A stretch of DNA of 64,000 bases from Cystobacter fuscus (GTDB lineage: Bacteria > Myxococcota > Myxococcia > Myxococcales > Myxococcaceae): the NCBI RefSeq assembly GCF_002305875.1, contig NZ_CP022098.1, positions 8,122,001-8,186,000 on the forward strand, in the 5' to 3' direction. The notes under the pieces are model-generated. The model did not search any database. It saw only the letters and a program-made list of their open reading frames with translations, and had not been told where the DNA came from. The position numbers were made by a program, and so were the translations under genes. Of this stretch, positions 43,846-52,400 are shown piece after piece (positions within the stretch are counted from its first letter, which is position 1; the number at the start of each line of letters is the position of its first letter).

Positions 43846-46119
43846 ATGCGCCGAGCCAAGCCCGATGAGTCGTTTCCCGCCGTTCACCCCCGCCGGTGGC
43901 GAGTCATGAGACTCGCCACCTGGAGCCTGCTGGCGGTCAGCGCGAGCTGCGCGCCGGCCTCCGGCCCCGAGCAGGACGAGACCACGGCCAGTACCGCCCA
44001 GCCCCTGGAGAGCAACCAGTACACCGTCAACCTCAAGACCTGGTCGGGCCACTACCTCGTGGCCGACAAGGGCGGGGGTGCGGACCTGATGGCCTACAGC
44101 ACCCAGGCGCTGGAGTGGGAGACGTTCACCCTCACCGACCTCAACGGCGGCTCGCTCGTCAACGGTGACACGGTGACGCTGCAGAGCATCAGCAACCAGT
44201 ACGGCTCGGCGATCAATGGCGGCGGGAGCACCGTCCGCTTCACCGCCACCGCGCCCCAGTCCTGGGAGCAGTTCACCCTGCAGAAGCTCAACGGCACCGG
44301 CACCGTCGTCAGCGGCGACTCCATCGCCCTCAAGACGGTGGTGACGGGCCAGTACATCTCCGCCGCCAACGCGGGTGGCTCCACGGTCTCGGCCGCCGGT
44401 GCCTCGGCCCGCGAGTGGGAGACGCTCACCCTGGGCATCACCGCCTCGGGGGGTGGTGGTGGTACGGGGGGCCCGGACTTCGGCCCCAACGTCTTCGTCT
44501 TCGATCCCTCCATGTCGGCGGCGAGCATCCAGAGCCGGCTCGATCAGATCTTCCAGCAGCAGGAGACCAACCAGTTCGGCAGCCAGCGCTACGCGTACTT
44601 CTTCAAGCCGGGCCAGTACAACGTCGACGTGCGCGTGGGCTTCTACATGAGCGTCTTCGGGCTCGGACAGTCGCCCGACAACGTGACCATCAACGGCGCG
44701 GTGCGGGCCAAGGCGGACTGGTTCAACGGCAACGCCACCCAGAACTTCTGGCGCGGCGCCGAGAACCTCTCCATCGTGCCCACCAAGGATTCGAACACGG
44801 CGGTGTGGGCGGTGTCCCAGGCGACCACCATGCGCCGCATCCACGTCAAGGGCTCCATCAACCTCTGGGACAATGCCTACCAGAACGCCTGGTCGAGCGG
44901 CGGGTTCATCGCGGACTCGAAGATCGACAACGTCATCAACTCCGGCACCCAGCAGCAATTCCTCACGCGCAACACGAGCCTGAACAACTGGCAGGGCCAG
45001 AACTGGAACATGGTCTTCGTGGGCGACGAGCAGGCCCCGTCGGGCACCTGGCCCAACCAGGTGTACACCGTCGTCGACACGACGCCCGTCATCCGTGAGA
45101 AGCCCTACCTCTTCATCGACGCCAACGGCGCCTACGCCGTGCACGTCCCCTCGCTGCGCACCAACAGCAAGGGCACCACGTGGAGCGCCGGGACCACCGC
45201 GGGCACCACCCTCTCCATCGACAAGTTCCACATCGCCCGCTCGGACCGGGACACGGCCGACACGCTCAACGCCGCGCTCAGCGCGGGCAAGCACCTGCTG
45301 CTCACCCCGGGCATCTACCACCTGAGCCGTGCCCTGCAGGTGTCCAACCCCAACACCATCATCCTCGGCCTGGGGCTCGCCACGCTCATTCCGGATTCCG
45401 GCACCGCCGCGATGAACGTCGCGGACGTGGACGGCGTAACGGTGGCCGGAGTGCTCTTCGACGCGGGCATCAACAACTCCGCCGTGCTGCTCTCGGTGGG
45501 CAACGCGACGAGCACCGTGAGCCACGCGGCCAACCCCACGGCGCTCTTCGACGTGTCCTGCCGCGTGGGCGGAGCGCAGGCCGGCAACGCCACGGTGTGC
45601 GTCACCATCAACAGCAACGACGTGCTCATCGACAACATCTGGCTGTGGCGCGCCGACCACGGCAATGGCGTGGGCTGGGACACCAACAAGGGCATCAATG
45701 GCATCATCGTCAACGGCAACAACGTGTCGGCCTACGGTCTGTTCTGCGAGCACTTCGAGGGCTACCAGACCCTGTGGAACGGCAACAACGGCCGCGTCTA
45801 CTTCTACCAGTCCGAGATCCCCTACGACGTGCCCAACCAGAGCCGGTGGACGCACGACGGGGTGAAGGGCTACGCGTCGTACAAGGTCGCCAACTCGGTG
45901 ACGAACCATGACGCCCGGGGCCTGGGCATCTACTCCGTGTTCTACAACCCCGTCATCCTGGAGAACGCCATCGAGACGCCCACCACCCCCGGGGTGAAGT
46001 TCCAGCACATGATCACGGTGTTCCTCGGCTCCACCTCGGGCGCCGCGATCAACCACATCATCAACGGCACGGGCGCCGCCGTCACCAACCAGAACATGGT
46101 GGCGAAGTCGTCCTACTGA
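43846..46119 (+). CDS. Secreted lipoprotein: beta-trefoil module plus pectate-lyase-like beta-helix
   Basis: In this 757-residue protein, ATG 43846 has GGAGG five bases upstream. The N-terminus ends in the lipobox-like VSASC. Residues ~50-190 are three fascin-like trefoil repeats (SGHYLVADKGGG...WETFTL, NQYGSAINGGGSTV...WEQFTL, GQYISAANAGGSTV...WETLTL), the same module as in the chitinase at 24625. After a Gly-rich linker comes a right-handed beta-helix of the secreted family seen in Streptomyces (FVFDPSM...IQSRLDQIF, RYAYFFKPGQYNVDV, NFWRGAENLSI, WAVSQATTMRRIHV), sometimes labelled adenylyl cyclase; polysaccharide cleavage is more plausible. The substrate is unknown. Confidence 0.75.
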   Translation: MRRAKPDESFPAVHPRRWRVMRLATWSLLAVSASCAPASGPEQDETTASTAQPLESNQYTVNLKTWSGHYLVADKGGGADLMAYSTQALEWETFTLTDLNGGSLVNGDTVTLQSISNQYGSAINGGGSTVRFTATAPQSWEQFTLQKLNGTGTVVSGDSIALKTVVTGQYISAANAGGSTVSAAGASAREWETLTLGITASGGGGGTGGPDFGPNVFVFDPSMSAASIQSRLDQIFQQQETNQFGSQRYAYFFKPGQYNVDVRVGFYMSVFGLGQSPDNVTINGAVRAKADWFNGNATQNFWRGAENLSIVPTKDSNTAVWAVSQATTMRRIHVKGSINLWDNAYQNAWSSGGFIADSKIDNVINSGTQQQFLTRNTSLNNWQGQNWNMVFVGDEQAPSGTWPNQVYTVVDTTPVIREKPYLFIDANGAYAVHVPSLRTNSKGTTWSAGTTAGTTLSIDKFHIARSDRDTADTLNAALSAGKHLLLTPGIYHLSRALQVSNPNTIILGLGLATLIPDSGTAAMNVADVDGVTVAGVLFDAGINNSAVLLSVGNATSTVSHAANPTALFDVSCRVGGAQAGNATVCVTINSNDVLIDNIWLWRADHGNGVGWDTNKGINGIIVNGNNVSAYGLFCEHFEGYQTLWNGNNGRVYFYQSEIPYDVPNQSRWTHDGVKGYASYKVANSVTNHDARGLGIYSVFYNPVILENAIETPTTPGVKFQHMITVFLGSTSGAAINHIINGTGAAVTNQNMVAKSSY

Positions 46120-46293
46120 TCAGCCACCGTCCCGGCGGCGGAACGCGCCGCCGCCGGGGGTCCGCGAAGGGCCGATGTCGCGAGACTTGCTCGAACGGAT
46201 GTGATTTGTGTGCGCCCCCTCTCTCCCCCGGGAGAGGACAGGGGTGGAGCCGTTCCGCCCCCGGTACGAACCGAGGAGCACACTGTTTTGTTA

Positions 46294-48468
46294 ATGAGGG
46301 AAAAGCGCCGTGGTCTGGGTTGGCTCGGCCTGTGGGTGGTTGTGTCCGCTGTTCCCGCTCTCGCGCAGTCCTCCGACGAGAGCCCCCCCTCGCCTCCCGA
46401 GCAGCTCGCTCCCGCGGAACCCGAGCCGACCGCTCCCGCGGAACCCAAGCCAGAGGCCCCCGCGGCCATGCAGACCACGGTGACCGCGCGAAGGCCCTTC
46501 ACCGCGGCCTCGTCGTCCACGGTTCGGGATCGGGACTTCCTGCTGCGCCCCCACCCGCGCCCGGCGGACATCCTCCAGGTGGTGCCCGGCCTCTACACCG
46601 TGCAGCACGCGGGTGGCGGTAAGGCCAACCAGTACTTCCTGCGCGGCTTCGACGCGGACCACGGCACGGATGTGGCGCTCTTCGTGGACGGCGTCCCCGT
46701 CAACATGGTCAGCCACGGGCACGGCCAGGGCTACGCGGACCTCAACTGGGTCATCCCCGAACTCATCGAACGCGTGGAGGTACGCAAGGGCCCGTACTTC
46801 GCGCAGGACGGGGACTTCGCCACCGCGGGCGCGGTGAACCTGGTCACGCGCCGCAACTTCGAGTCCAGCCAGCTCACGTTGGGCGGAGGCTCGTTCGACA
46901 CCTGGCGCGGAATGTTCGTCGCCGCCCCGGACGTGGAGGGATGGAGCCCCGTGGTGGCCGGGCAGGTGTATGGCACCAACGGGCCCTTCCTCAACCCCGA
47001 GAAGCTGGAGCGCTACAGCCTCTTCACCAAGGTGACGCGCGACCTGTCGGAGCGCTCCTCGCTGTCACTGGCGATCACCTCGTATGGCAGCGGCTGGAAC
47101 GCGAGTGGCCAGATTCCCCTGCGAGCGGTGAACGCCGGCCTGCTGGACCGCTTCGGTACCGTGAACGACGCCGAGGGCGGCAACTCGCAACGCCATAGCG
47201 CCTACGCCACCTGGCGCACCCTCACCCGCGACGACGGCGAGGTGAACATCATGGTGTACGGCATCCAATACCAGCTCAGCCTCTACTCCGACTTCACCTT
47301 CTTCAGCCGGGATCCGGTGAACGGAGACATGGTCGAGCAGAACGATCGGCGCACGGTGCTCGGCTTCAACGCCAGCTACCGCTTCCGGCGCCAGTGGGGC
47401 GGCATCACCTTCGACACCACGGTCGGCACGCAGTTGCGCAGTGACGGCATCGAGAACGGCCTGAGCTACGACAAGGCGCGCGAGCGGCTGGAGACCCTGG
47501 TGGACGCGAGCGTCCGCGAGAGCAGCATCGGGGTGTACGCGCAGGAGGACATCGTCTTCACCCCCTGGCTTCGGGCGCTGCTCGGCCTGCGCGCGGACTC
47601 CTTCGGCTTCGACGTGAACGACCACCGGGAGGACCTGGCCACTCCCGACACGAAGACCTCGGGCGTGCGGCAGGCCTCACGCCTCTCGCCCAAGGCGAGC
47701 CTCGTCCTCAGCCCACTCCCCAGCACCGAGCTGTACGTCAACTTCGGCGATGGCTTCCACTCCAACGACGCACGCGGCGTGGTGCGCCAGCCGGAGCCCG
47801 TGACGCCCCTCACCCGGGCCCGAGGTTACGAAGTCGGCGCGCGCACGCGGCTGTTCGACCGGTTGGATCTCGCGGGCTCGGTGTTCCGGCTCGACCTGGA
47901 CAGCGAGCTCGTCTGGGTGGGCGACGACGGCACCACCGAGGCCCGCGGCGCCACCCGCCGCCAGGGTCTGGAGGCAGAGGCCCGGTTGAAGGTGCTCCCG
48001 TGGCTCTTCGCCGACGCGGACGCCACCGTCACCCGCGCCACCTATGTGCAGAACGCTGGCAATGGTGACGCGGTGGCGCTCGCCCCCACGCTCATCCTGT
48101 CCGGCGGCGTATCCGCGCGTCATCCGATCGGCGTCTATGGCCGGCTCGGCGTGCTGCACCTGGGCGACCGCCCGGCCACCGAGGACGGCTTCCTCATCGC
48201 CGAAGGCTACACCCGCGTGGACGCGACGCTGGGCTACCGGGGCTCCTTCTACGAGGTGAACCTGGGCGTGCAGAACCTGCTCGGCACCGTCTGGCGAGAG
48301 GCCCAATTCGCCAACGTCTCGCGGCTGCCCTCCGAGACGGGCCCGGCGAGCTGTCCCGTGGGCACCCGCCCGGTGGGCGAGGCCGACGCCTTCGAGGGAT
48401 GTGAAGACCTCCAGTTCACCCCTGGAGCACCCTTCAACGCCCAGCTCAGCGTGAGCTTCTACTTCTGA
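46294..48468 (+). CDS. TonB-dependent outer-membrane receptor
   Basis: TonB-dependent receptors import bound nutrients across the outer membrane using TonB energy. The ~724-residue protein has a signal peptide (LGLWVVVSAVPALAQ), a Pro/Glu-rich linker, a TonB-box-like TTVTARRPF, and a plug domain with ADILQVVPGLYTVQHAGGGKANQYFLRGF, GTDVALFVDGVPVN and IERVEVRKGPYFA, then a 22-strand-type barrel ending in aromatic FNAQLSVSFYF. The start is ATG 46294; TTG 46288 is better spaced from GGAG. No siderophore or metal genes adjoin. The His/Gly motif SHGHGQGYADLNW in the plug is typical of one TonB subfamily; the ligand is unknown. Confidence 0.93.
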   Translation: MREKRRGLGWLGLWVVVSAVPALAQSSDESPPSPPEQLAPAEPEPTAPAEPKPEAPAAMQTTVTARRPFTAASSSTVRDRDFLLRPHPRPADILQVVPGLYTVQHAGGGKANQYFLRGFDADHGTDVALFVDGVPVNMVSHGHGQGYADLNWVIPELIERVEVRKGPYFAQDGDFATAGAVNLVTRRNFESSQLTLGGGSFDTWRGMFVAAPDVEGWSPVVAGQVYGTNGPFLNPEKLERYSLFTKVTRDLSERSSLSLAITSYGSGWNASGQIPLRAVNAGLLDRFGTVNDAEGGNSQRHSAYATWRTLTRDDGEVNIMVYGIQYQLSLYSDFTFFSRDPVNGDMVEQNDRRTVLGFNASYRFRRQWGGITFDTTVGTQLRSDGIENGLSYDKARERLETLVDASVRESSIGVYAQEDIVFTPWLRALLGLRADSFGFDVNDHREDLATPDTKTSGVRQASRLSPKASLVLSPLPSTELYVNFGDGFHSNDARGVVRQPEPVTPLTRARGYEVGARTRLFDRLDLAGSVFRLDLDSELVWVGDDGTTEARGATRRQGLEAEARLKVLPWLFADADATVTRATYVQNAGNGDAVALAPTLILSGGVSARHPIGVYGRLGVLHLGDRPATEDGFLIAEGYTRVDATLGYRGSFYEVNLGVQNLLGTVWREAQFANVSRLPSETGPASCPVGTRPVGEADAFEGCEDLQFTPGAPFNAQLSVSFYF

Positions 48469-48491
48469 CGACAACGGTCCCCTGCCCCCAG

Positions 48492-48519
48492 GAGATCGCA
48501 ACGGTCCCGTTGCGATCTC
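48492..48519. terminator. Perfect palindromic hairpin after the TonB receptor gene
   Basis: GAGATCGCAACGG and CCGTTGCGATCTC are exact reverse complements separated by two bases, 24 bases after the receptor's stop. It makes a very stable hairpin and probably ends that transcript, though no T-tract follows. A protein-binding dyad is the alternative. Confidence 0.5.
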
Positions 48520-48539
48520 TCCGGGAGCCCATTACATGG

Positions 48540-48566
48540 GGAAAGTAACGGTAACGTTTACTTTCC
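48540..48566. promoter_or_regulatory. Operator-like dyad upstream of the VOC gene
   Basis: The arms GGAAAGTAAC (48540-48549) and GTTTACTTTCC (48556-48566) form an inverted repeat, ending immediately before the AGGAGG ribosome site. The core carries a second nested GTAACG repeat. The placement over the start region suggests a repressor (TetR or ArsR size). No regulator gene adjoins. Confidence 0.5.
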
Positions 48567-48580
48567 AGGAGGTACACCCC

Positions 48581-49147
48581 ATGTCGTCACCCATGAAGCT
48601 TGCCCATGTCGTGCTGCGAACCGGTCGTTTCCAGCAGATGCGTGATTGGTACCTCGAGGTCCTCGAAGCGACCGTGTCCTTCGACAATGGCCAGGTGTGT
48701 TTCCTCGCCTACGACGACGAGCACCACCGCATCGGCATCGTGAACACGGGAGCAACCGAGCAGCCCGGGCCGAAGACGCGCGGTCTGGAGCACTTCGCCT
48801 TCACCTACGCGGACATCACCGGGCTGCTGCACACGTACGAGCGCCTCGAGCAGGCCGGCATCACTCCGTTCTGGAGTGTCAACCACGGCCCGACGACGTC
48901 GTTCTACTACCGCGATCCGGATGGCAATCACATCGAGCTGCAAGTCGACAACTTCGCCCGTCATGAAGACGCGACGAGCTTCATGCGATCGGAGGTCTAC
49001 GGCAGCAACCCCATCGGTGTCGACATCGAGCCTCGCGAGTTGCTCCGCCGCCTGCGCGCGGGTGAGCAGCCCGCGGAACTCGCGAAGGCCCACTCGAACG
49101 CGAAGCCGCGCGGATTCGAGACCGTGCCCGCGGAGTTCTTCCGCTGA
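48581..49147 (+). CDS. VOC-family (extradiol dioxygenase-like) protein
   Basis: The 188-residue vicinal-oxygen-chelate protein starts at ATG 48581 after AGGAGG. It is built of paired beta-alpha-beta-beta-beta units, with metal-ligand candidates in MKLAHVVLRT (His), GLEHFAFTYAD (His) and NHIELQVDN (Glu), the H-H-E triad of 2,3-dihydroxybiphenyl dioxygenase and fosfomycin/glyoxalase relatives. YYRDPDGNHIEL is the classic closing motif. The enzymatic role is unknown. It is probably repressed through the dyad upstream, and converges on an FMN reductase gene, hinting at redox or aromatic stress (inference). Confidence 0.88.
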   Translation: MSSPMKLAHVVLRTGRFQQMRDWYLEVLEATVSFDNGQVCFLAYDDEHHRIGIVNTGATEQPGPKTRGLEHFAFTYADITGLLHTYERLEQAGITPFWSVNHGPTTSFYYRDPDGNHIELQVDNFARHEDATSFMRSEVYGSNPIGVDIEPRELLRRLRAGEQPAELAKAHSNAKPRGFETVPAEFFR

Positions 49148-49168
49148 AGGGTCCATGCCTTCTATACG

Positions 49169-49729
49169 TCACTTCTTCCGCAGCGGCTTCAACGCCCCAC
49201 CCCAGGCGATGACCTGCTCGAGCAGGGTGTGGACCGACTTCTCATGGTGGGGCGCCGGCGCGAAGGTACTGTAGTTCTCGAAGTCGGTGCGAAGCGAGAG
49301 CATCACCTGGGCGCGCACGTCGGCGACCTGCAGCTCGCCCATGACCAGACGCAGTTGCTCCACCGCGCGTGTTCCACCGGCGCTGCCGTAGCTGACGAAC
49401 CCGGCCGCTTTGTTGTTCCACTCCCGGTACAGGTAGTCGATCGCGTTCTTGAGCGCGCCGGACATCGCGTGGTTGTACTCGGGCGTCACGAAGACGTAGG
49501 CGTCGAAGGAGTCGATCTTCGCGGCCCAGGTCTTGGTGTGCGGTTGTGTGTACTGCCCCATGGACGGTGGCACCGGCTCGTCGAGGAGCGGCAGGTTGAA
49601 GTCCTGGATGTCCACGAGCTCGAACTCGGCGTCATCGCGCTTCTTCGCGAGTTCGTGGACCCAGCGAGCCACGGCCTCGGCCTTGCGGCCCGGACGCGTG
49701 CTTCCGATGATGATGGCCACCTTGAGCAT
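49169..49729 (-). CDS. NADPH-dependent FMN reductase family protein
   Basis: The 186-residue flavodoxin-like protein has the FMN phosphate loop IIGSTRPGRKAEAVARW, VDIQDFNLPLLDEP, the active-site segment FVTPEYNHAMSGALKNAIDYL and FVSYGSAGGTRAVEQLR. Family members reduce FMN, quinones, azo dyes or chromate with NAD(P)H in the cytoplasm. It starts with ATG 49729, behind AGGAGA about 10 bases upstream. It is convergent with the VOC gene with only ~20 bases between stops. Confidence 0.92.
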   Translation of the reverse strand: MLKVAIIIGSTRPGRKAEAVARWVHELAKKRDDAEFELVDIQDFNLPLLDEPVPPSMGQYTQPHTKTWAAKIDSFDAYVFVTPEYNHAMSGALKNAIDYLYREWNNKAAGFVSYGSAGGTRAVEQLRLVMGELQVADVRAQVMLSLRTDFENYSTFAPAPHHEKSVHTLLEQVIAWGGALKPLRKK

Positions 49730-49834
49730 GGTTCGCTGTTCTCCTGGAGAAGGTTGGGTTCAGCGCATCCTCGGGTGCATAGCACCCCCCGGGCTCGGCT
49801 GACGGAGCGGCACGCCCTCACCGTTGTCCACAGA

Positions 49835-50857
49835 CTACTTGCCCTTGGTGTAGTCCCGGCTGGCGATGACGCCCTGCACCTCGGCCAGCGCGCGAGCCCC
49901 CGAGGCCGACTCCAGCGCCTTCTCGGCGATGGCCTGCACCTGACGCTTGGCCTCGGCCAGCTCCGTCTGCAGCGAGAGGATGGCCTGCGTCTGCTTCGCG
50001 TTGGTCTCCTTCAGGGAGGTGATCTCCATGCTGGCCACGCGCTGTGCCGTCTCGGCGTCCTTCTGCGCCAGCGTGAACTTCATCTCCCAGTCGGACTTCA
50101 CCTGGTTGCTCGCGATGGCCGCCGCCGCGCCCGTCTCCTTCTTCAGCACCGACGGGAAGTCCGCCACCTGCTTGCGCAGGTCCTCCAGCTCCTTCTCGCG
50201 CAGCTTCAGCGCCTCCTCGCGCACCGACCACTCCTTCTCCAGCTTCTCCTTGCGGTCCCGCTCGGCGGCGGACTGCACCCGCATCTGCTCGGCGAAGGCG
50301 TCCTGCTCCTTCTTGCGCGAGAGCTGCTGGGCGTAGGTGTACTCCTCCTCCGCGCGCTTGCGTGCCACCTCCACCGCGTCCCGCTCCGCCGCCAGGTCCT
50401 GGGAGAACTTCGTGCGCGTGTCGGCGATCTCCTTCTGCAGCCGCTCCATCTCAGCCTGCAGCTCCTCCTTCTTCCGGTCGTACTCGGCCACCAGCACGTC
50501 GATGGCGCTGGCGGCGATGTCCTGGCCGTGCAGGGCCGCGAGCTCCTCCGTCTTGAGCTTGATGGCCTCGTCGAGCTGCTTGAGTTCCTCCACCAGCGCC
50601 ATCACCTGCTCGTTGATGCCAGCCAACGTGCGGTTGATGGTGAGGCCCGCCTCGGTCACCTTCTTCACCGCGGACTCCGCCGTGAGGGTGGAGACATCCG
50701 TCAGCACGCTCTTGGCGTGGGTGGTGCGCGCCTCCTGCTCCTTGGCCGAGACCACGGGCTTGTTGCGGTTCTTCCGGGCCAGCTCCTCGAAGGCGGCCTT
50801 GGTCTGCTCGGTGGTGCGGCTGCGGGAGGCCTTGCGGGCGGCGGTGCGGGTAGCCAT
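49835..50857 (-). CDS. Long coiled-coil protein of unknown function
   Basis: The 340-residue cytoplasmic protein starts at ATG 50857. The N-terminal ~30 residues are basic and Ala/Arg/Thr-rich (ATRTAARKASRSRTT); residues ~65-300 are almost continuous heptad-repeat coiled coil rich in Glu/Lys/Arg (ELKQLDEAIKLKTEELAAL, EMERLQKEIADTRTKF, EKEWSVREEALKLREKEL). The basic head could bind DNA or RNA, and the rod would give a filament or scaffold (inference). It is recognisable as a myxobacterial conserved hypothetical by style only; no family is named. Confidence 0.7.
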   Translation of the reverse strand: MATRTAARKASRSRTTEQTKAAFEELARKNRNKPVVSAKEQEARTTHAKSVLTDVSTLTAESAVKKVTEAGLTINRTLAGINEQVMALVEELKQLDEAIKLKTEELAALHGQDIAASAIDVLVAEYDRKKEELQAEMERLQKEIADTRTKFSQDLAAERDAVEVARKRAEEEYTYAQQLSRKKEQDAFAEQMRVQSAAERDRKEKLEKEWSVREEALKLREKELEDLRKQVADFPSVLKKETGAAAAIASNQVKSDWEMKFTLAQKDAETAQRVASMEITSLKETNAKQTQAILSLQTELAEAKRQVQAIAEKALESASGARALAEVQGVIASRDYTKGK

Positions 50858-50962
50858 GTGTGATGCTCCAGGTTGGATGTGGACCCTCTCAGGTAGGGCC
50901 CAGGTATAGCGTTGGGTGTGCTCGGCCCCCTCTCGGGCGGCCATGCGTAGGAAATACCCAAT

Positions 50963-51036
50963 GGGTCTGACATTCCCCGGGCCCTGGCGTGGCTCCGGAA
51001 GGGGGTTTTTCGCACCAGACCTGGGATGTCAGACCC
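50963..51036. repeat. Inverted-repeat element between divergent genes
   Basis: GGGTCTGACATTCCC (50963-50977) and GGGATGTCAGACCC (51023-51036) are inverted copies, one base different in length, bounding 45 bases. The enclosed sequence also has complementary pieces (CCCGGG, CTGGG), so the RNA could fold into a long hairpin. It has the size and shape of a REP/MITE-like unit; only one copy is in this window. Confidence 0.45.
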
Positions 51037-51105
51037 ACCCCTCCACGCAACCTGGCTGGTACCGTTTGGCTCGGCCTACGCGCGGGTGCGTGGAAGGAGG
51101 CTCGG

Positions 51106-51879
51106 ATGTGGCTGCGGACATGGCTGACGGTGGGCGGAGTGCTGGTGGCGGGCACGGGCGTGGCGCGCTCCCGTTCCGTGCTTCGCGAGGAGGTCCGAGT
51201 GAAGGTGGATGGCGTCACCGAGCGCTGGCGGCTCGAGTGGCGGGCGCCTCCCGAGCTCGCGTGCTTCGAGACGGAGGGCATCTCGTGTCCCTGCGAGGGC
51301 TTCGCCCAGGGAGAGCGTGGCGAGTTGGAGCTCGCGCGCTCGCGTCCGGGCAGGCCCGTGGAGCGGCTCCCGCTCTCGCCGCTGTTCGGCCGCCCCGCGC
51401 CGGGCGAGGCGTCACCCCAGGCGATGTTGCGCGGGTGGGTGCCAGCCAAGGGAGACGAGGCGCTTCCCCTCAACGCACGGCGCCAGGCGCTCCAGCGCCG
51501 CGAGCGCGTGCGGGCGATGGTGCTCGGGGACTACGACCATGACGGGCAGTCGCGCGAGTTCGTGCTGCAGACGGAGTCCTACGGGTGCGGAATGCGCGAG
51601 GCGGTGCTCATCGGCGTCGACCGGCGCGATGGGCGCGTGCGCGCGCTGGGAACAGCAGAGCATCCCGACACGCCCCTCGTGCTGGAGCCGGAGACCTGGG
51701 CGTTGCTGCGGGGCTCGGCGCGAATCGAGTCGGTCGAGACGCCGTGCGGGGACCACGGCAGCGAGCAGGAGCGGGTGCTGCGGGTGCTCGCCGACGAGAA
51801 GGGGCTGCACGCCACGAGCGAGCTCTACGCGTGCACTGAAACGGGGCGCGGTGCCCTCGTCTCGAGCGAGGTACTCTGA
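51106..51879 (+). CDS. Secreted hypothetical protein
   Basis: The 257-residue protein starts at ATG 51106 after GGAAGGAGG. The N-terminus (MWLRTWLTVGGVLVAGTGVA) is a signal peptide. The body is beta-rich with Cys pairs (CFETEGISCPCEG, YGCGMRE, ETPCGDHG, YACTETG). The segment VLGDYDHDGQSREFVLQTESYG resembles an FG-GAP/VCBS-type loop, Asp-rich and likely Ca-binding, so a small propeller-like domain is possible. No family is recognised, and the gene is alone on its strand. Confidence 0.62.
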   Translation: MWLRTWLTVGGVLVAGTGVARSRSVLREEVRVKVDGVTERWRLEWRAPPELACFETEGISCPCEGFAQGERGELELARSRPGRPVERLPLSPLFGRPAPGEASPQAMLRGWVPAKGDEALPLNARRQALQRRERVRAMVLGDYDHDGQSREFVLQTESYGCGMREAVLIGVDRRDGRVRALGTAEHPDTPLVLEPETWALLRGSARIESVETPCGDHGSEQERVLRVLADEKGLHATSELYACTETGRGALVSSEVL

Positions 51880-52400
51880 GCCGGGTACCGCCGCGGCCAG
51901 GACCGGCCAGGTGCGCCGGCCGATGCCGTGCCTACCGGGCCTTCTCGTCTTGGCCGCACCAGCCGTCCGGCTCGAGCACGCGCAGCCGTCCGCTGTCGTT
52001 TGTAGTACCAGGTAATCCTTGGGACCACCCTCGACTTCGCCCCAAAGGGGATGGGTGAAAAACAACGTAAATTCCCTGCATAGGTCGTCCACGTCCCCTT
52101 TCTATGGGGATGAAGGTCACCCTACGAACTGGATGCCACAGCGTTTTCCAGAGAGCCCATTGTGTTTTGACGTCCAAACACGCTCTCTACACAGAGAGTA
52201 TTCCATGAAAATGTATTTGAACTTCAATCATACCGACACCCATTCCTCCTCCTGTACCCACGTTGCGAATTCCACCCTTCGCGGAGAGACGTTCGTCGTG
52301 ACACAGCCAGGCCACTGGGTTTGATCAATAGACATACCATCAAGCAGAGTAGACGCATGGGCTCCGCGCGAACGACATACATCCCATTCAGGGAGACACG
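51880..52400. other. 521-base AT-richer intergenic region before the TPR-CHAT gene
   Basis: From about 52050 the GC content drops well below that of the genes around it, suggesting acquired or regulatory DNA. A small CCCC-TTTCTAT-GGGG hairpin is near 52085. A 39-codon frame at 52204 lacks convincing support (see rejected items). The promoter of the TPR-CHAT gene should be in the last 200 bases, but I cannot define its boxes. Confidence 0.45.

Noticed and set aside
43795-46056. 753-codon minus-strand open frame opposite the beta-helix enzyme
   Set aside because: Val/Asp/Gly/His-rich antisense translation; the plus strand has a signal sequence and conserved repeats.
46221-46236. CTCTCCC-CC-GGGAGAG palindrome before the TonB receptor
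   Set aside because: Such C/G-run palindromes are common by chance in GC-rich intergenic DNA; no link to regulation can be shown.
52204-52323. 39-codon frame (MKMYLNF...) that could be a small peptide precursor
   Set aside because: No clear ribosome site, no maturation genes nearby, and no leader/core features beyond a Ser/Thr/Cys patch.
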